A program made the translations under genes and the position numbers. Of a DNA stretch of 64,000 nt, positions 35,226 to 42,857 are shown in pieces. How positions within the stretch are numbered: position 1 is the first letter of the stretch; every line of letters starts with the position of its first letter. The notes under the pieces were generated by a model that searched no databases, was not told where the DNA came from, and saw only the letters and a program-made list of their open reading frames with translations. Origin of the DNA: Nocardia anocheti (GTDB lineage: Bacteria; Actinomycetota; Actinomycetes; Mycobacteriales; Mycobacteriaceae); contig NZ_JAQQFV010000003.1 in NCBI RefSeq assembly GCF_029675105.1, positions 124,001-188,000 of the forward strand, written 5' to 3'.

Positions 35226-36391
35226 CCATCGACGTCTACTGGCGCATCGGCATGGAGGGCGACCACGCCTCCCTGCGCACCCCGCGCCGCAACAACCGCG
35301 GCAATGCCGGTGGCTACGGCCCGGGCAACCTGGCACCGGCCATCCGCGGTGGCGCGCTGGACGAATACAGCTATCTCGACCACGTCGCCGCCGTCGCCAA
35401 GGCAACCGAATCGGCGGGCTTCCTCGGTGGACTGCTGCCGTCGTTCCCGGTGACCGACGACCCCTGGGCCTTCGCCGCCGCGCTGGCCGCCGAGACCACC
35501 ACCTACCGCTTCATGGTCGCCTTCCAGCCCGGCTTCCTGCACCCCGTGCAGGCGGCCAGGATGTCGGCGAGCCTGCAGCGCGCCACCGGCGGCAGGCTGG
35601 TCTACAACATCATCAGCGGCGGCGGGGGACCGGCGCAGCTGTGGTGGGGCGACAAGGTCGCCCACGACGACCGTTACGCCCGCACCAGCGAATTCCTCGA
35701 CGTGCTGCGCGGCGTGTGGGACGGCGAACCCTTCGACCACGACGGCCGCTTCTTCCGCACCGAAGGCGCCGCGCTGCCACCCGGCCTGGCCGGGCAGCCC
35801 TTCCCGGAGGTGTACTTCTCCGGGTCCTCGGGTGCCGCCGTGGCCGCGGCGGGCCGCCACGCCGACTACTACCTGTCCTGGCTCGAGCCCTTCGCCGACC
35901 TGCGCGCCAAGTTCGACGGCGTGCGACGCAACGCCGAGAACCTCGGGCGCACACCGAAGTTCGCGGTCCGCATCGACATCGTCGCCCGGCACACCGAGGA
36001 GGCGGCCTGGGCCGAGATCGAGAAGGGCTGGGCCTTCGTCGACCGCGACGCCGCCAACCGCGCCGCCCAGGGCGACTCGGTCGGCGCGGCCCGGATCGCG
36101 GGCTGGGTGCCCGAAACCATCACCGGCTACCGCGATCTGGAAGTCCAGCCCAATGTGTGGTGCGGCTTCAGCCTGATCCGCGGCGGCCCCGCCTTCGGCC
36201 TGGTCGGCAGCTACGAACAGATCGCCGAGCGCCTCGACGAACTCATCGAACTCGGCGTCGACGCCTTCATCCTCGCGGGCAACCCGCACCTCGAGGAGGC
36301 CTACCGGGTCGGCGAGGAAGTACTGCCCCTGCTCGGCCGCTCCCGGCTCACCACCCCCGCCACCGATACCGTCCTCGCGACGGCCCGATAA
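35222..36391 (+). CDS. SsuD-like FMNH2-dependent alkanesulfonate monooxygenase 2
   Basis: A 389-residue close relative of SsuD. IDVYWRIGMEGDHASLRTPRRNNRGN opens the family N-terminus. AFQPGFLHPVQAARMSASLQRATGGRLVYNIISGGGG is the canonical flavin/phosphate-binding stretch, DDRYARTSEFLDVLRGVWDG follows, and WCGFSLIRGGPAFGLVGSYEQIAERL closes it. It should desulfonate an alkanesulfonate to an aldehyde and sulfite. It differs from the upstream monooxygenase in keeping the I-I-S-G-G-G motif, so the operon carries two non-identical enzymes. It overlaps the previous gene by four bases; 19 bases separate it from the aldolase gene. No flavin reductase is encoded in the operon. Confidence 0.9.
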   Translation: MTIDVYWRIGMEGDHASLRTPRRNNRGNAGGYGPGNLAPAIRGGALDEYSYLDHVAAVAKATESAGFLGGLLPSFPVTDDPWAFAAALAAETTTYRFMVAFQPGFLHPVQAARMSASLQRATGGRLVYNIISGGGGPAQLWWGDKVAHDDRYARTSEFLDVLRGVWDGEPFDHDGRFFRTEGAALPPGLAGQPFPEVYFSGSSGAAVAAAGRHADYYLSWLEPFADLRAKFDGVRRNAENLGRTPKFAVRIDIVARHTEEAAWAEIEKGWAFVDRDAANRAAQGDSVGAARIAGWVPETITGYRDLEVQPNVWCGFSLIRGGPAFGLVGSYEQIAERLDELIELGVDAFILAGNPHLEEAYRVGEEVLPLLGRSRLTTPATDTVLATAR

Positions 36392-36410
36392 ACCGCAGGA
36401 GAAACTCCCG

Positions 36411-37130
36411 ATGACCACCACCGAAACCCGCCTGCCGGAGGCCGTCGCGGCCTTCGCCGAGGCGGCCACCCGCGACGCCGAGACCGCCTTCCGGGTGTTC
36501 CGTGAGACCGGCACCGCCACCGGCAACGGCACCGTCAACTTCGTCGAGCGCGTCCCCGGCGAGGAGATCGCCGTCGCCCTCAACGAACCGGGCCCCTGGG
36601 CCGAGGACCGCACCGTCGCGCCGGTGATCGCCACCTTCGACGGAGAGGTGCTCTCCGGCAAGGGATCCGCCGGATTCGTCACCGGGTACGCCAAGGTGTT
36701 CCGCGCGCACCCGGAGATCACCTCCGTCGTGCACATCCACACCCCGTGGCTGGGCGGCTGGGCGCAGACCCACCGCACCCTGCCCATCCGCTACGCCGCC
36801 TCCCAGCGCCTGACCCTGTCCCGGGAGATCCCGCCGCACATCGACCGCAGCATCGGCGCGGGCGATTTCATCCTCGACAAGCTCGAGGCCGACCCGCACC
36901 TGGTCGCCATCTTCGAGGCCAACGGCGGCGCCAATGTGATCGGCCGCGCCGGTCTGCTGGAGCTGGCCAAGTTCGTGGTCCTGCTCGAGGAGGGCGCCCA
37001 GTACCAGGCCATCGCCGAAACCCTCGGCGGCTCGGTCGAATTCGACCCCTCCAACCTGGCGGTGCAGTGGAGCCGCAGCGGCCTGGTCGACGAGGCCCGT
37101 CGTCTCGGCCTGATCGGAGAGGCGCGATGA
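36411..37130 (+). CDS. Class II aldolase/adducin-family protein
   Basis: A 239-residue protein of the class II (zinc) aldolase/epimerase fold. The metal-ligand region reads VVHIHTPWLGGWAQTHRTLP, with the HxH pair, and GKGSAGFVTGYAKVFRAHPEI precedes it. ASQRLTLSREIPPHIDRSIG and ANGGANVIGRAGLLELAKFVVLLEEGAQYQAIA follow; the last matches the helix that carries the third ligand region in relatives. It probably cleaves or rearranges the carbon skeleton left after desulfonation. ACAGGAGAAACTCCC before the ATG gives a good ribosome-binding site, the only one inside the operon after the first gene, so expression may be boosted here. Its stop overlaps the next gene by four bases. Confidence 0.85.
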   Translation: MTTTETRLPEAVAAFAEAATRDAETAFRVFRETGTATGNGTVNFVERVPGEEIAVALNEPGPWAEDRTVAPVIATFDGEVLSGKGSAGFVTGYAKVFRAHPEITSVVHIHTPWLGGWAQTHRTLPIRYAASQRLTLSREIPPHIDRSIGAGDFILDKLEADPHLVAIFEANGGANVIGRAGLLELAKFVVLLEEGAQYQAIAETLGGSVEFDPSNLAVQWSRSGLVDEARRLGLIGEAR

Positions 37131-38053
37131 GCCTGCGCGTCGGGTACTTCCCGCACAACAACTCGCTGTTCGTGCTGCGCCACCGCGGCATCCTGGAACG
37201 CGCCATCCCCGATGTCGAATGGGTCGACCTGCGCGCCCTGCCGCAGGCCGAGCGCGTCGACCCGAAGACCGCGCTGCCCAGCGAGCATTCGGACTGGCTG
37301 TTCACCAAGGGCGGCTACGACATCATCGGCACCGGCTTCACCCCGCCGCTGACCGCGCTGGCCAATCAGCGCGACATCGTCTACCTCGGCATCTCCGGTC
37401 CGCGTGTGGAGAACGGCCGTCTGGTCGCCACCGCCGCCAGCGGCATCACCTCCGCCGCGGATCTGAAGGGCAAGCGGGTCGGCATCGCGCACGGCTCCTG
37501 GCAGACCACCCTGCTGCTGTTCGCGCTCGACCAGGTCGGCCTGGGTTGGGCGGATGTGGAACCGGTCGACGTGGACGTCCGCGGGGGCGGCGCGGCTCTG
37601 CTGTCCGGTGAACTGGACGCCTGGGTCGGCACCTACCCGGGTCTGCGCGAGGTCGAGGCCGCCACCGAGCTCACCACCCTGGTCGACACCGCCTCGGTGT
37701 TCAGCCACCCGTCGCTGTGGTTCACCCGCCGCGACCTGGTCGAGAACGACCGGGCCTCGGTCGAGGCCGTCCTGGCGGCCCTGCGGGAATCCGACGCCTG
37801 GATCATCGCGAACCCGCGCGCGGCGGCCCAGTACTTCGTCGACGACGCGGTCTCGCGTGGCCTGCCCGCCGACCTCGACGCCTGGGAAGCGGCCCTGCGC
37901 GGCAGGCCCTTCGGCATCCAGCCGGTCAGCGAGGCGTTCCTCGACGAACAGCAGCGCGCCGCCGACCTGCTCGCGGCCAACGGCCTGCTCCCGCGCACGG
38001 TCGACGTGCGGACGGCCGTCCTGCCGGGCATCGCGGAGGTCGTCACCGCCTGA
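37127..38053 (+). CDS. Signal-less SsuA/Thi5-like periplasmic-binding-fold protein
   Basis: A 308-residue binding-protein fold that begins directly with LRVGYFPHNNSLFVLRHRGIL and has no signal peptide or lipobox, so it is cytoplasmic. GGYDIIGTGFTPPLTALANQRDIVYLG, SAADLKGKRVGIAHGSWQTTLLLFALDQVGLGW and GELDAWVGTYPGLREVEAA are the family segments. It contains no cysteine at all, so it cannot use the Cys chemistry proposed for the DszB-like protein four genes earlier. It could be an enzyme, a substrate chaperone, or a sensor. Its ATGA overlap with the aldolase gene and the terminator hairpin right after its stop mark it as the last operon member. Confidence 0.8.
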   Translation: MSLRVGYFPHNNSLFVLRHRGILERAIPDVEWVDLRALPQAERVDPKTALPSEHSDWLFTKGGYDIIGTGFTPPLTALANQRDIVYLGISGPRVENGRLVATAASGITSAADLKGKRVGIAHGSWQTTLLLFALDQVGLGWADVEPVDVDVRGGGAALLSGELDAWVGTYPGLREVEAATELTTLVDTASVFSHPSLWFTRRDLVENDRASVEAVLAALRESDAWIIANPRAAAQYFVDDAVSRGLPADLDAWEAALRGRPFGIQPVSEAFLDEQQRAADLLAANGLLPRTVDVRTAVLPGIAEVVTA

Positions 38054-38055
38054 GC

Positions 38056-38091
38056 GAGTGCCCCGGTACCGGAAGCGGTGCCGGGGCGCTC
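38056..38091. terminator. Bidirectional hairpin terminator ending the organosulfur operon
   Basis: Arms at 38056-38071 and 38076-38091 pair over 16 bases with two G-U wobbles and a GAAG tetraloop. It starts two bases after the stop of the last operon gene and overlaps the stop of the convergent membrane-protein gene, so it can serve both strands. Confidence 0.8.
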
Positions 38092-38635
38092 AGCGTCGCG
38101 ACCCGCTGACCCACACCGGCCCGGTGACCAGCCAGATCACCGTGATCACCCCCAGCGAACCGAACACCCCGGCCAGCTGCTCACGCTGCTCGGCGTCGGC
38201 CACCGTGTAGCTCAGTACCAGCGTGAGCAGCCCGGCGATGGCGGCCGCGCCGAGCCAGCGCGCGAAGTCCGCCCACTCCTTGCGGACGCGTTCCGGTCCT
38301 TGCTTCGGCACCTTCACCGGTGCGGGACCCCCGGCGAAACGGTGGGCGAAGCGGGCATCGAGCCAGGCGATCATCCGATGCCCGAACATCACCGTGCAGC
38401 CCAGATAGATCCCGGCCAGGCGATGCGCGAAGCCCACCTCGCCACCCCGGTGCAGATCGATGGCCACCGCGACGACCAGGACCACGTCCAGCACCGGGAC
38501 GAGCGCCAACGTCACCAGCCCCGCGCGTCGCCATCGCAGCGCGTAGCGCAGCACCAGCCCACCCACCACCAGCAACCAGAAGCCGATCTCGCAGGCGGCG
38601 ATGGTCAGCAGTACGGGATTGCTCAGCTCGTCCAT
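38090..38635 (-). CDS. Hypothetical membrane protein, four predicted TM segments
   Basis: A 181-residue integral membrane protein. Hydrophobic segments are visible around LLTIAACEIGFWLLVVGGLVLRY, LVTLALVPVLDVVLVVAVAID, WLGAAAIAGLLTLVLSYTV and GVFGSLGVITVIWLVTGPVWV, with a basic loop (RRW, KVPKQGPERVRKEW) on the cytoplasmic side. I recognise no named family. It is convergent with the organosulfur operon and divergent from the two-component genes; nothing in the sequence ties it to either. Confidence 0.75.
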   Translation of the reverse strand: MDELSNPVLLTIAACEIGFWLLVVGGLVLRYALRWRRAGLVTLALVPVLDVVLVVAVAIDLHRGGEVGFAHRLAGIYLGCTVMFGHRMIAWLDARFAHRFAGGPAPVKVPKQGPERVRKEWADFARWLGAAAIAGLLTLVLSYTVADAEQREQLAGVFGSLGVITVIWLVTGPVWVSGSRR

Positions 38636-38743
38636 GTCCTCACTGTGCCGCGCCGACCCGTGCGCGGTCGTCGTGCGGAAGGCGCGCGTGCGGTCCGTCT
38701 TTCGGGGGACCCGGACCCGCCCCGCGATGTGCTGGAATGAGGC

Positions 38744-39892
38744 ATGCCCGCGCCCCGCTCACCCCTCGACCGGCTCGCGGACGTCTTCGACAGCGCGACC
38801 GCCGCCGCGGTCGGGGTCTTCCTGGTCGGCCTGCTGCTGTGGGCCGCGGGCGGTTGGGCGGTCGTCATCGACCGCGACCTGTATCCGCCCCCGGCGAAAC
38901 TCGCGCTGCTGGGCGCAGCCTTCGCCATCCAGCTCACCGCTCAGCGCCGACCCGCGCTCGCCTTCGGCCTGATGGTCGCGCTGCTGGCCGGTGATTTCGC
39001 GCTCGGCCCCTCGCTGCCGCTGTGGATCGCGCTCACCGACGTGATCTTTCTGGCCGTCAGCACCGGGTCGGACCGGCTCGGGCTGGTGGTCGGCTGGTTC
39101 GCGGTGCTGGTCACCGCCGGTGGCGCCCTGCTGGCACTGACCGTATTCGGGGTCAGGGCGGCGCTGTACACCGCGCTGATCGGGGTGGCGCTCACCTGGT
39201 CGCCGCTGGGATACGCGCGGGCCGTGCGCTCCTCACGTCGGATGGTCGGGGTGGAACGCAACGCCGCCCGCGCCGAACTCGCCGCCCGCGACGCCGAACG
39301 CGGTGCCGCCCTCGGCGAGGAACGCAGGCGCGTCGCCAGGGACCTGCACGACACGGTGGCCGGTCATCTCTCGGCGGTGGCCATCCTGGCCGAGGTCGCG
39401 CTGAAGGACCCCGGCAACACCGCCGTGCTCGGCAGCATCCGGGCGGGCAGTCTGGCCGCCCTCGACGAGATGCGCGCGACGATCGACCTGCTGACCACCC
39501 CCGACGACACCGCCGTCACCGCCCGTCTGTCGTCGCTGGACGGCCTGATCGACGCCGCGCACGCCGCCGGTGGCGCGGTGACCCTGCACGGCGCCGACGA
39601 CCTCGCCCTGCCGACCGCCGTCGAATCGGTGATCACCCGTATCCTCGGCGAGACCATCGCCAACGCGACCAGGCACGCGCCGGGCGCTCCGCTGGAGATC
39701 GAGTTGCGCCGCGAGGCGTCGCGGGTGGTGGTGACGGCGTCGAATCCGATCGAGCCGGGCAGAGCGGTCGGGGAGGGGAACGGATTGCGCAACATGGCCT
39801 TTCGCGCCGAATCGATGGACGGCACGCTCACCGCGGCCGCCGAGGACGGCCGGTGGCGCGTGCGTCTGCGGCTGCCGCTGGGGCAGCGATGA
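38744..39892 (+). CDS. Sensor histidine kinase, NarL/DesK type
   Basis: A 382-residue membrane-bound kinase. The first about 155 residues hold five hydrophobic segments (VGVFLVGLLLWAAGGWAVVI onward to LTWSPLGYARAV). A HisKA_3 domain follows with the phosphorylated His in ERRRVARDLHDTVAGHLSAV, then an HATPase with GETIANATRHAPGAPLEIEL and GNGLRNMAFRAESMDGTLTAA. It has no extracellular sensor domain, so it may sense the membrane or a partner protein. Its stop overlaps the response-regulator ATG by four bases, so the pair forms a unit. Confidence 0.9.
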   Translation: MPAPRSPLDRLADVFDSATAAAVGVFLVGLLLWAAGGWAVVIDRDLYPPPAKLALLGAAFAIQLTAQRRPALAFGLMVALLAGDFALGPSLPLWIALTDVIFLAVSTGSDRLGLVVGWFAVLVTAGGALLALTVFGVRAALYTALIGVALTWSPLGYARAVRSSRRMVGVERNAARAELAARDAERGAALGEERRRVARDLHDTVAGHLSAVAILAEVALKDPGNTAVLGSIRAGSLAALDEMRATIDLLTTPDDTAVTARLSSLDGLIDAAHAAGGAVTLHGADDLALPTAVESVITRILGETIANATRHAPGAPLEIELRREASRVVVTASNPIEPGRAVGEGNGLRNMAFRAESMDGTLTAAAEDGRWRVRLRLPLGQR

Positions 39893-40530
39893 CGGTGACG
39901 GTGGTGGTCGCCGACGACCACGCCACGATCCGCGCCGGTATCACCATGCTGCTCGAGTCCTCCGGGCAGGTGCGCGTGGTCGGAGAGGCGGGCGACGGTC
40001 GCGCCGCGGTCACCCAGGCCAGGGCGCTGCGCCCCGATGTGGTGCTCATGGATGTCCGCATGCCGCGCGTCGACGGGCTGGAGGCCACCGCCGCGGTGGT
40101 CGCCGACACCGACGCCAAGGTCCTGGTGCTCACCACCTTCGCCATCGACGACTATGTCCTGGGCGCGCTCGCGGCGGGCGCGAGCGGTTTCCTGCTCAAA
40201 TCCGTCGGCGGTGACGAACTGGTCCGCGCCGTGCTCGCCGTGGCCGAGGGCGACGCGGTGCTCGACCCCAAGGTCACCCGGGCGGTGATCGCCGCGCTGC
40301 CCAGGGCGACCGCGGCGGGGTCCGCGCCCGACCTGTCCACCCTCACCGACCGGGAACGGCAGGTGCTCGCGGGGTTGGGCGCCGGGCTGTCGAATCACCA
40401 GATCGGCCGCCGCCTGCACATCGGCGAGGCCACCGTGAAGACCCACGTCTCCCGGGTGCTGGGCAAACTGGGCGTGCGGTCGCGCGTCCAGGCCGCGGTG
40501 ATCGCCGTCCAGGCCGGACTGGAGCTGTAA
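39889..40530 (+). CDS. Response regulator, NarL/LuxR type
   Basis: A 213-residue DNA-binding response regulator. The receiver has the acidic pair VVADDHATIRAG, the phosphorylated Asp in VVLMDVRMPRVDG, the Thr in LVLTTFAIDDY and the Lys in GFLLKSVGGDEL. The C-terminal LuxR helix-turn-helix reads LTDREVQVL-like (TDRERQVLAGLGAGLSNHQIGRRLHIGEATVKTHVSRVLGKLGVRSR). It is the partner of the kinase before it. A strong hairpin lies 6 bases after its stop. Target genes are not evident; the small membrane gene transcribed toward its end is one conceivable local target. Confidence 0.93.
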   Translation: MTVTVVVADDHATIRAGITMLLESSGQVRVVGEAGDGRAAVTQARALRPDVVLMDVRMPRVDGLEATAAVVADTDAKVLVLTTFAIDDYVLGALAAGASGFLLKSVGGDELVRAVLAVAEGDAVLDPKVTRAVIAALPRATAAGSAPDLSTLTDRERQVLAGLGAGLSNHQIGRRLHIGEATVKTHVSRVLGKLGVRSRVQAAVIAVQAGLEL

Positions 40531-40536
40531 CCGACG

Positions 40537-40567
40537 GTGCCCCGCGACCGGGGTGGTCACGGGGCAC
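40537..40567. terminator. Hairpin terminator after the response regulator
   Basis: GTGCCCCG at 40537-40544 pairs with CGGGGCAC at 40560-40567, and inside it GACC pairs with GGTC around a GGGGT loop. It lies directly after the response-regulator stop and also downstream of the reverse-strand gene at 40585, so it may stop both. Confidence 0.7.
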
Positions 40568-40584
40568 AGGCGGGGCGGGGTGGG

Positions 40585-40731
40585 TCAGCGTGCTGGTTGG
40601 GGGTCGGACTGGTCCGGACGGATCCGGCGTGATTCAAACCAATAGGTCAGCGACACCGTGGCGTAGGACGTCACTACCACTGTTGCGGTCACCAGAAGAA
40701 ACGCGGCGATCAAGGGGATCAGGAAAGCCAT
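40585..40731 (-). CDS. 48-residue single-span membrane protein
   Basis: An unrecognised small gene. The start is well supported: GAGGAGG lies a few bases before the ATG at 40731. The protein opens MAFLIPLIAAFLLVTATVVV, a membrane span of about 25 residues, and continues through SYATVSLTYWFESRR to a polar, Arg/Asp/Pro-rich tail ending QPAR. The length, strong ribosome-binding site and hydrophobic-then-charged layout are typical of small regulatory or accessory membrane proteins. It is convergent with the two-component operon and shares its terminator region. Function unknown. Confidence 0.6.
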   Translation of the reverse strand: MAFLIPLIAAFLLVTATVVVTSYATVSLTYWFESRRIRPDQSDPQPAR

Positions 40732-41004
40732 GTGCCCTCCTCGCGGTACGGTAGGCGTGCGATGAAGGTGGTGGTCAGCGCCTCGTCGCGCCGATCGTGG
40801 ACAAGCCCCGCGTACTCGATCGTAGGGGCCGGGTGCCAGGAGGGCACGGCCCGGCGCGTGTGATCGCGATCATGTATCAGCTGGAGTGTCACCCGCGTCA
40901 CCCCCTCGCTTCTGAGGTTGAATGTTCAATCGATCTGGGTTCCACCGCGTCACGAGTTCTCGACATCGGCTTCACCACGAATACCCGACGAAGGAGCAAC
41001 GATC

Positions 41005-41292
41005 GTGAGCATGATCCTGGCTGTGTTGGACAGCGCCGTTCTCGCGCAAGTCGGCAATCCCACGCCGGAGGCGCCGCCGATGGCGGAGAAGATCCTGCAG
41101 TTGGGCCGGTATTTCACCTGGATGATCCTGCTGTCCGGCGTCACCGCCATCACCTACGGTGGCGGCCGCTTCGCCTGGGAGAAGTGGAGCGGCGGCGGTC
41201 TGCAGTCCCCGAAGATGATCGCCAGCGCGATGGCGGGCGGCGCGGTCGCCACCAGCGCGGGCACCATCATGAACGCGGTGATCGGCGCGTGA
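41005..41292 (+). CDS. 95-residue membrane protein, two TM segments
   Basis: A small membrane protein I do not recognise. It starts at GTG 41005, since AAGGAG at 40991-40996 lies eight bases before it; ATG 41011 is the alternative. The first hydrophobic stretch (MILAVLDSAVLAQV) is weak; stronger ones are GRYFTWMILLSGVTAITYGGG and MIASAMAGGAVATSAGTIMNAVIGA, with a loop FAWEKWSGGGLQSPK between. Length and layout (two spans around a short charged loop) recall VirB2/TrbC pilin-like proteins or holin-like proteins, but no family motif supports either. It stands alone on its strand. Confidence 0.65.
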   Translation: MSMILAVLDSAVLAQVGNPTPEAPPMAEKILQLGRYFTWMILLSGVTAITYGGGRFAWEKWSGGGLQSPKMIASAMAGGAVATSAGTIMNAVIGA

Positions 41293-41332
41293 GCGCCACG
41301 CCGTGACGTGCCGCCCCGACTAGGGTCGGGGC

Positions 41333-41917
41333 GTGCGCATCTTTCTCGCCGGAGCGACCGGCGTCATCGGAACCCGCCTGTTGCCCTTGCTGATCGGCGC
41401 GGGCCACGAGGTGGCCGGGCTGACCCGCTCCCCGGCCAAGGCCGACGCGCTCCGCGCCGCCGGAGCCGAGCCGGTGGTCCTCGATGTCTACGACGCGGCC
41501 GCGCTGGCCGCGGCGGTCACGGCGTTCGCCCCCGAACTGGTGCTGCACCAGCTCACCGACCTGCCCGACGACGTCGCCGAGCTGGCGAGCTCCGGCGAGG
41601 CCAATGCCCGCATCCGCACCGAGGGCACCGCGAACCTGTTGGCGGCGGCCGCGGCCGCCGGTGCGTCGCGGTTCCTGGCCCAGAGCATCGCCTGGGAACC
41701 ACCCGCCGGTCGCGGCGCGGTGATCGCCGCCCACGAGGCCGCCGTGCTGGACGCGGGCGGGGTCGTGCTGCGCTACGGCCAGTTCTACGGTCCCGGCACC
41801 TATTACGAGACGACACCGCCGCAGCCGCCGCGCGTCCACGTCGACACCGCCGCGGCGCGGACGCTGGAACTGCTCGACGCGCCCACCGGCACCGTGGTGA
41901 TCGTCGACCCGGCATAG
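41333..41917 (+). CDS. Short NAD(P)-binding Rossmann protein (epimerase/NmrA-like)
   Basis: A 194-residue protein with the dinucleotide-binding start MRIFLAGATGVIGTRLLPLLIGAGHEVAGLTRSP. ELVLHQLTDLPDD, RTEGTANLLAAAAAAGASRFLAQS and VVLRYGQFYGPGTYY are in the order of atypical short-chain dehydrogenase/epimerases. It is about 100 residues shorter than full-length extended SDR proteins: the substrate-binding C-terminal lobe is mostly missing, and the Y-x-x-x-K catalytic pair is not visible, so it may bind the cofactor without a known reaction. The GTG start at 41333 begins the Rossmann strand. Confidence 0.8.
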   Translation: MRIFLAGATGVIGTRLLPLLIGAGHEVAGLTRSPAKADALRAAGAEPVVLDVYDAAALAAAVTAFAPELVLHQLTDLPDDVAELASSGEANARIRTEGTANLLAAAAAAGASRFLAQSIAWEPPAGRGAVIAAHEAAVLDAGGVVLRYGQFYGPGTYYETTPPQPPRVHVDTAAARTLELLDAPTGTVVIVDPA

Positions 41918-41944
41918 CGAGCGTCACGCGCTACGGGCCTCGTC

Positions 41945-41957
41945 GATAGTCACTATC
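41945..41957. promoter_or_regulatory. Dyad GATAG-N3-CTATC before the LysR gene
   Basis: A short palindrome 13 bases before the LysR start, in a locally AT-rich stretch. LysR proteins commonly bind dyads near their own starts, so this may be an autoregulatory site; it may equally be a chance dyad. Confidence 0.35.
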
Positions 41958-41969
41958 TACCATCGAGGC

Positions 41970-42857
41970 ATGGAGCTGCGCCACGTCCGGTACCTGCTCG
42001 CCGTCGCCGAGCACGGGAACTTCACCCGGGCGGCCGAGGCGCTGCACATCTCCCAACCGACGCTCTCGCAGCAGATCAAACAGCTCGAGCGACTGCTCGG
42101 CGCGCAAATGCTCGACCGCACCGGACGCACGGTGCGCCTGACCGACGCCGGTCGGGTCTACACCGAGCACGCCCGCAACGCCCTTCGCGACCTCGAGGCC
42201 GGAGAGCGCGCGATGCACGATGTGCGGGATCTGCGCCGAGGACACCTGCGCGTCGCGATGACCCCGACCATCACCGCCTACCTCATCGGCCCGCTGATCG
42301 ACCGGTTCCACCGCGCCCACCCCGGCATCACCGTCGCGCTCACCGAAACCACCCAGGACCGGCTCGAAGAGGACCTGCTCGCCGACACCGTCGACGTGGG
42401 CATCGCATTCAGCGGCACCCACGCCCCCGGCATCGACGCCACCGCGCTGGGCACCGAGTCCCTGAGCCTGGTCGTCGGCGCGGACCACGCCCTGGCCGGG
42501 CGGTCCGCCCCGCTGCCGGTCGGGCAGCTGGCCGACGAACCACTGGCGCTGCTGCGCCCCGACTTCGCCACCCGCGCCCACATCGACGCCTACCTGGCCG
42601 ACCGCGGTCTCGCCCCGCGCGTCGCGCTCGAGGCCAATTCCATCAGCGCCCTCATCGAGGTCACCCGCTGTGGCGCGCTCGGCACCGTCCTGCCCGACGC
42701 GATCGCCCGCGCCCACCCCGACCTGCGCCCGGTGCCCCTCGATCCCGTCGTTCCCCGCCGCACGATGGAACTGTTGCGCCGCGCCAGCGCCTATCACTCG
42801 GCCGCCGCGCGCGCCTTCGTCGCGACCGCCTGTGACGACGCCGCGGAGATCACCTGA
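41970..42857 (+). CDS. LysR-family regulator (CynR-like)
   Basis: A 295-residue LysR regulator. The winged helix-turn-helix is MELRHVRYLLAVAEHGNFTRAAEALHISQPTLSQQIKQLERLLGAQ, followed by a linker helix and an effector-binding domain (GHLRVAMTPTITAYLIGPLIDRFHRAHPGITVAL). The overall pattern resembles CynR. It is not next to an obvious cyanate operon. The target may be the short Rossmann gene before it, which is on the same strand, or a distant gene. Its last eight bases overlap the end of the convergent beta-lactamase-fold gene. Confidence 0.9.
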   Translation: MELRHVRYLLAVAEHGNFTRAAEALHISQPTLSQQIKQLERLLGAQMLDRTGRTVRLTDAGRVYTEHARNALRDLEAGERAMHDVRDLRRGHLRVAMTPTITAYLIGPLIDRFHRAHPGITVALTETTQDRLEEDLLADTVDVGIAFSGTHAPGIDATALGTESLSLVVGADHALAGRSAPLPVGQLADEPLALLRPDFATRAHIDAYLADRGLAPRVALEANSISALIEVTRCGALGTVLPDAIARAHPDLRPVPLDPVVPRRTMELLRRASAYHSAAARAFVATACDDAAEIT

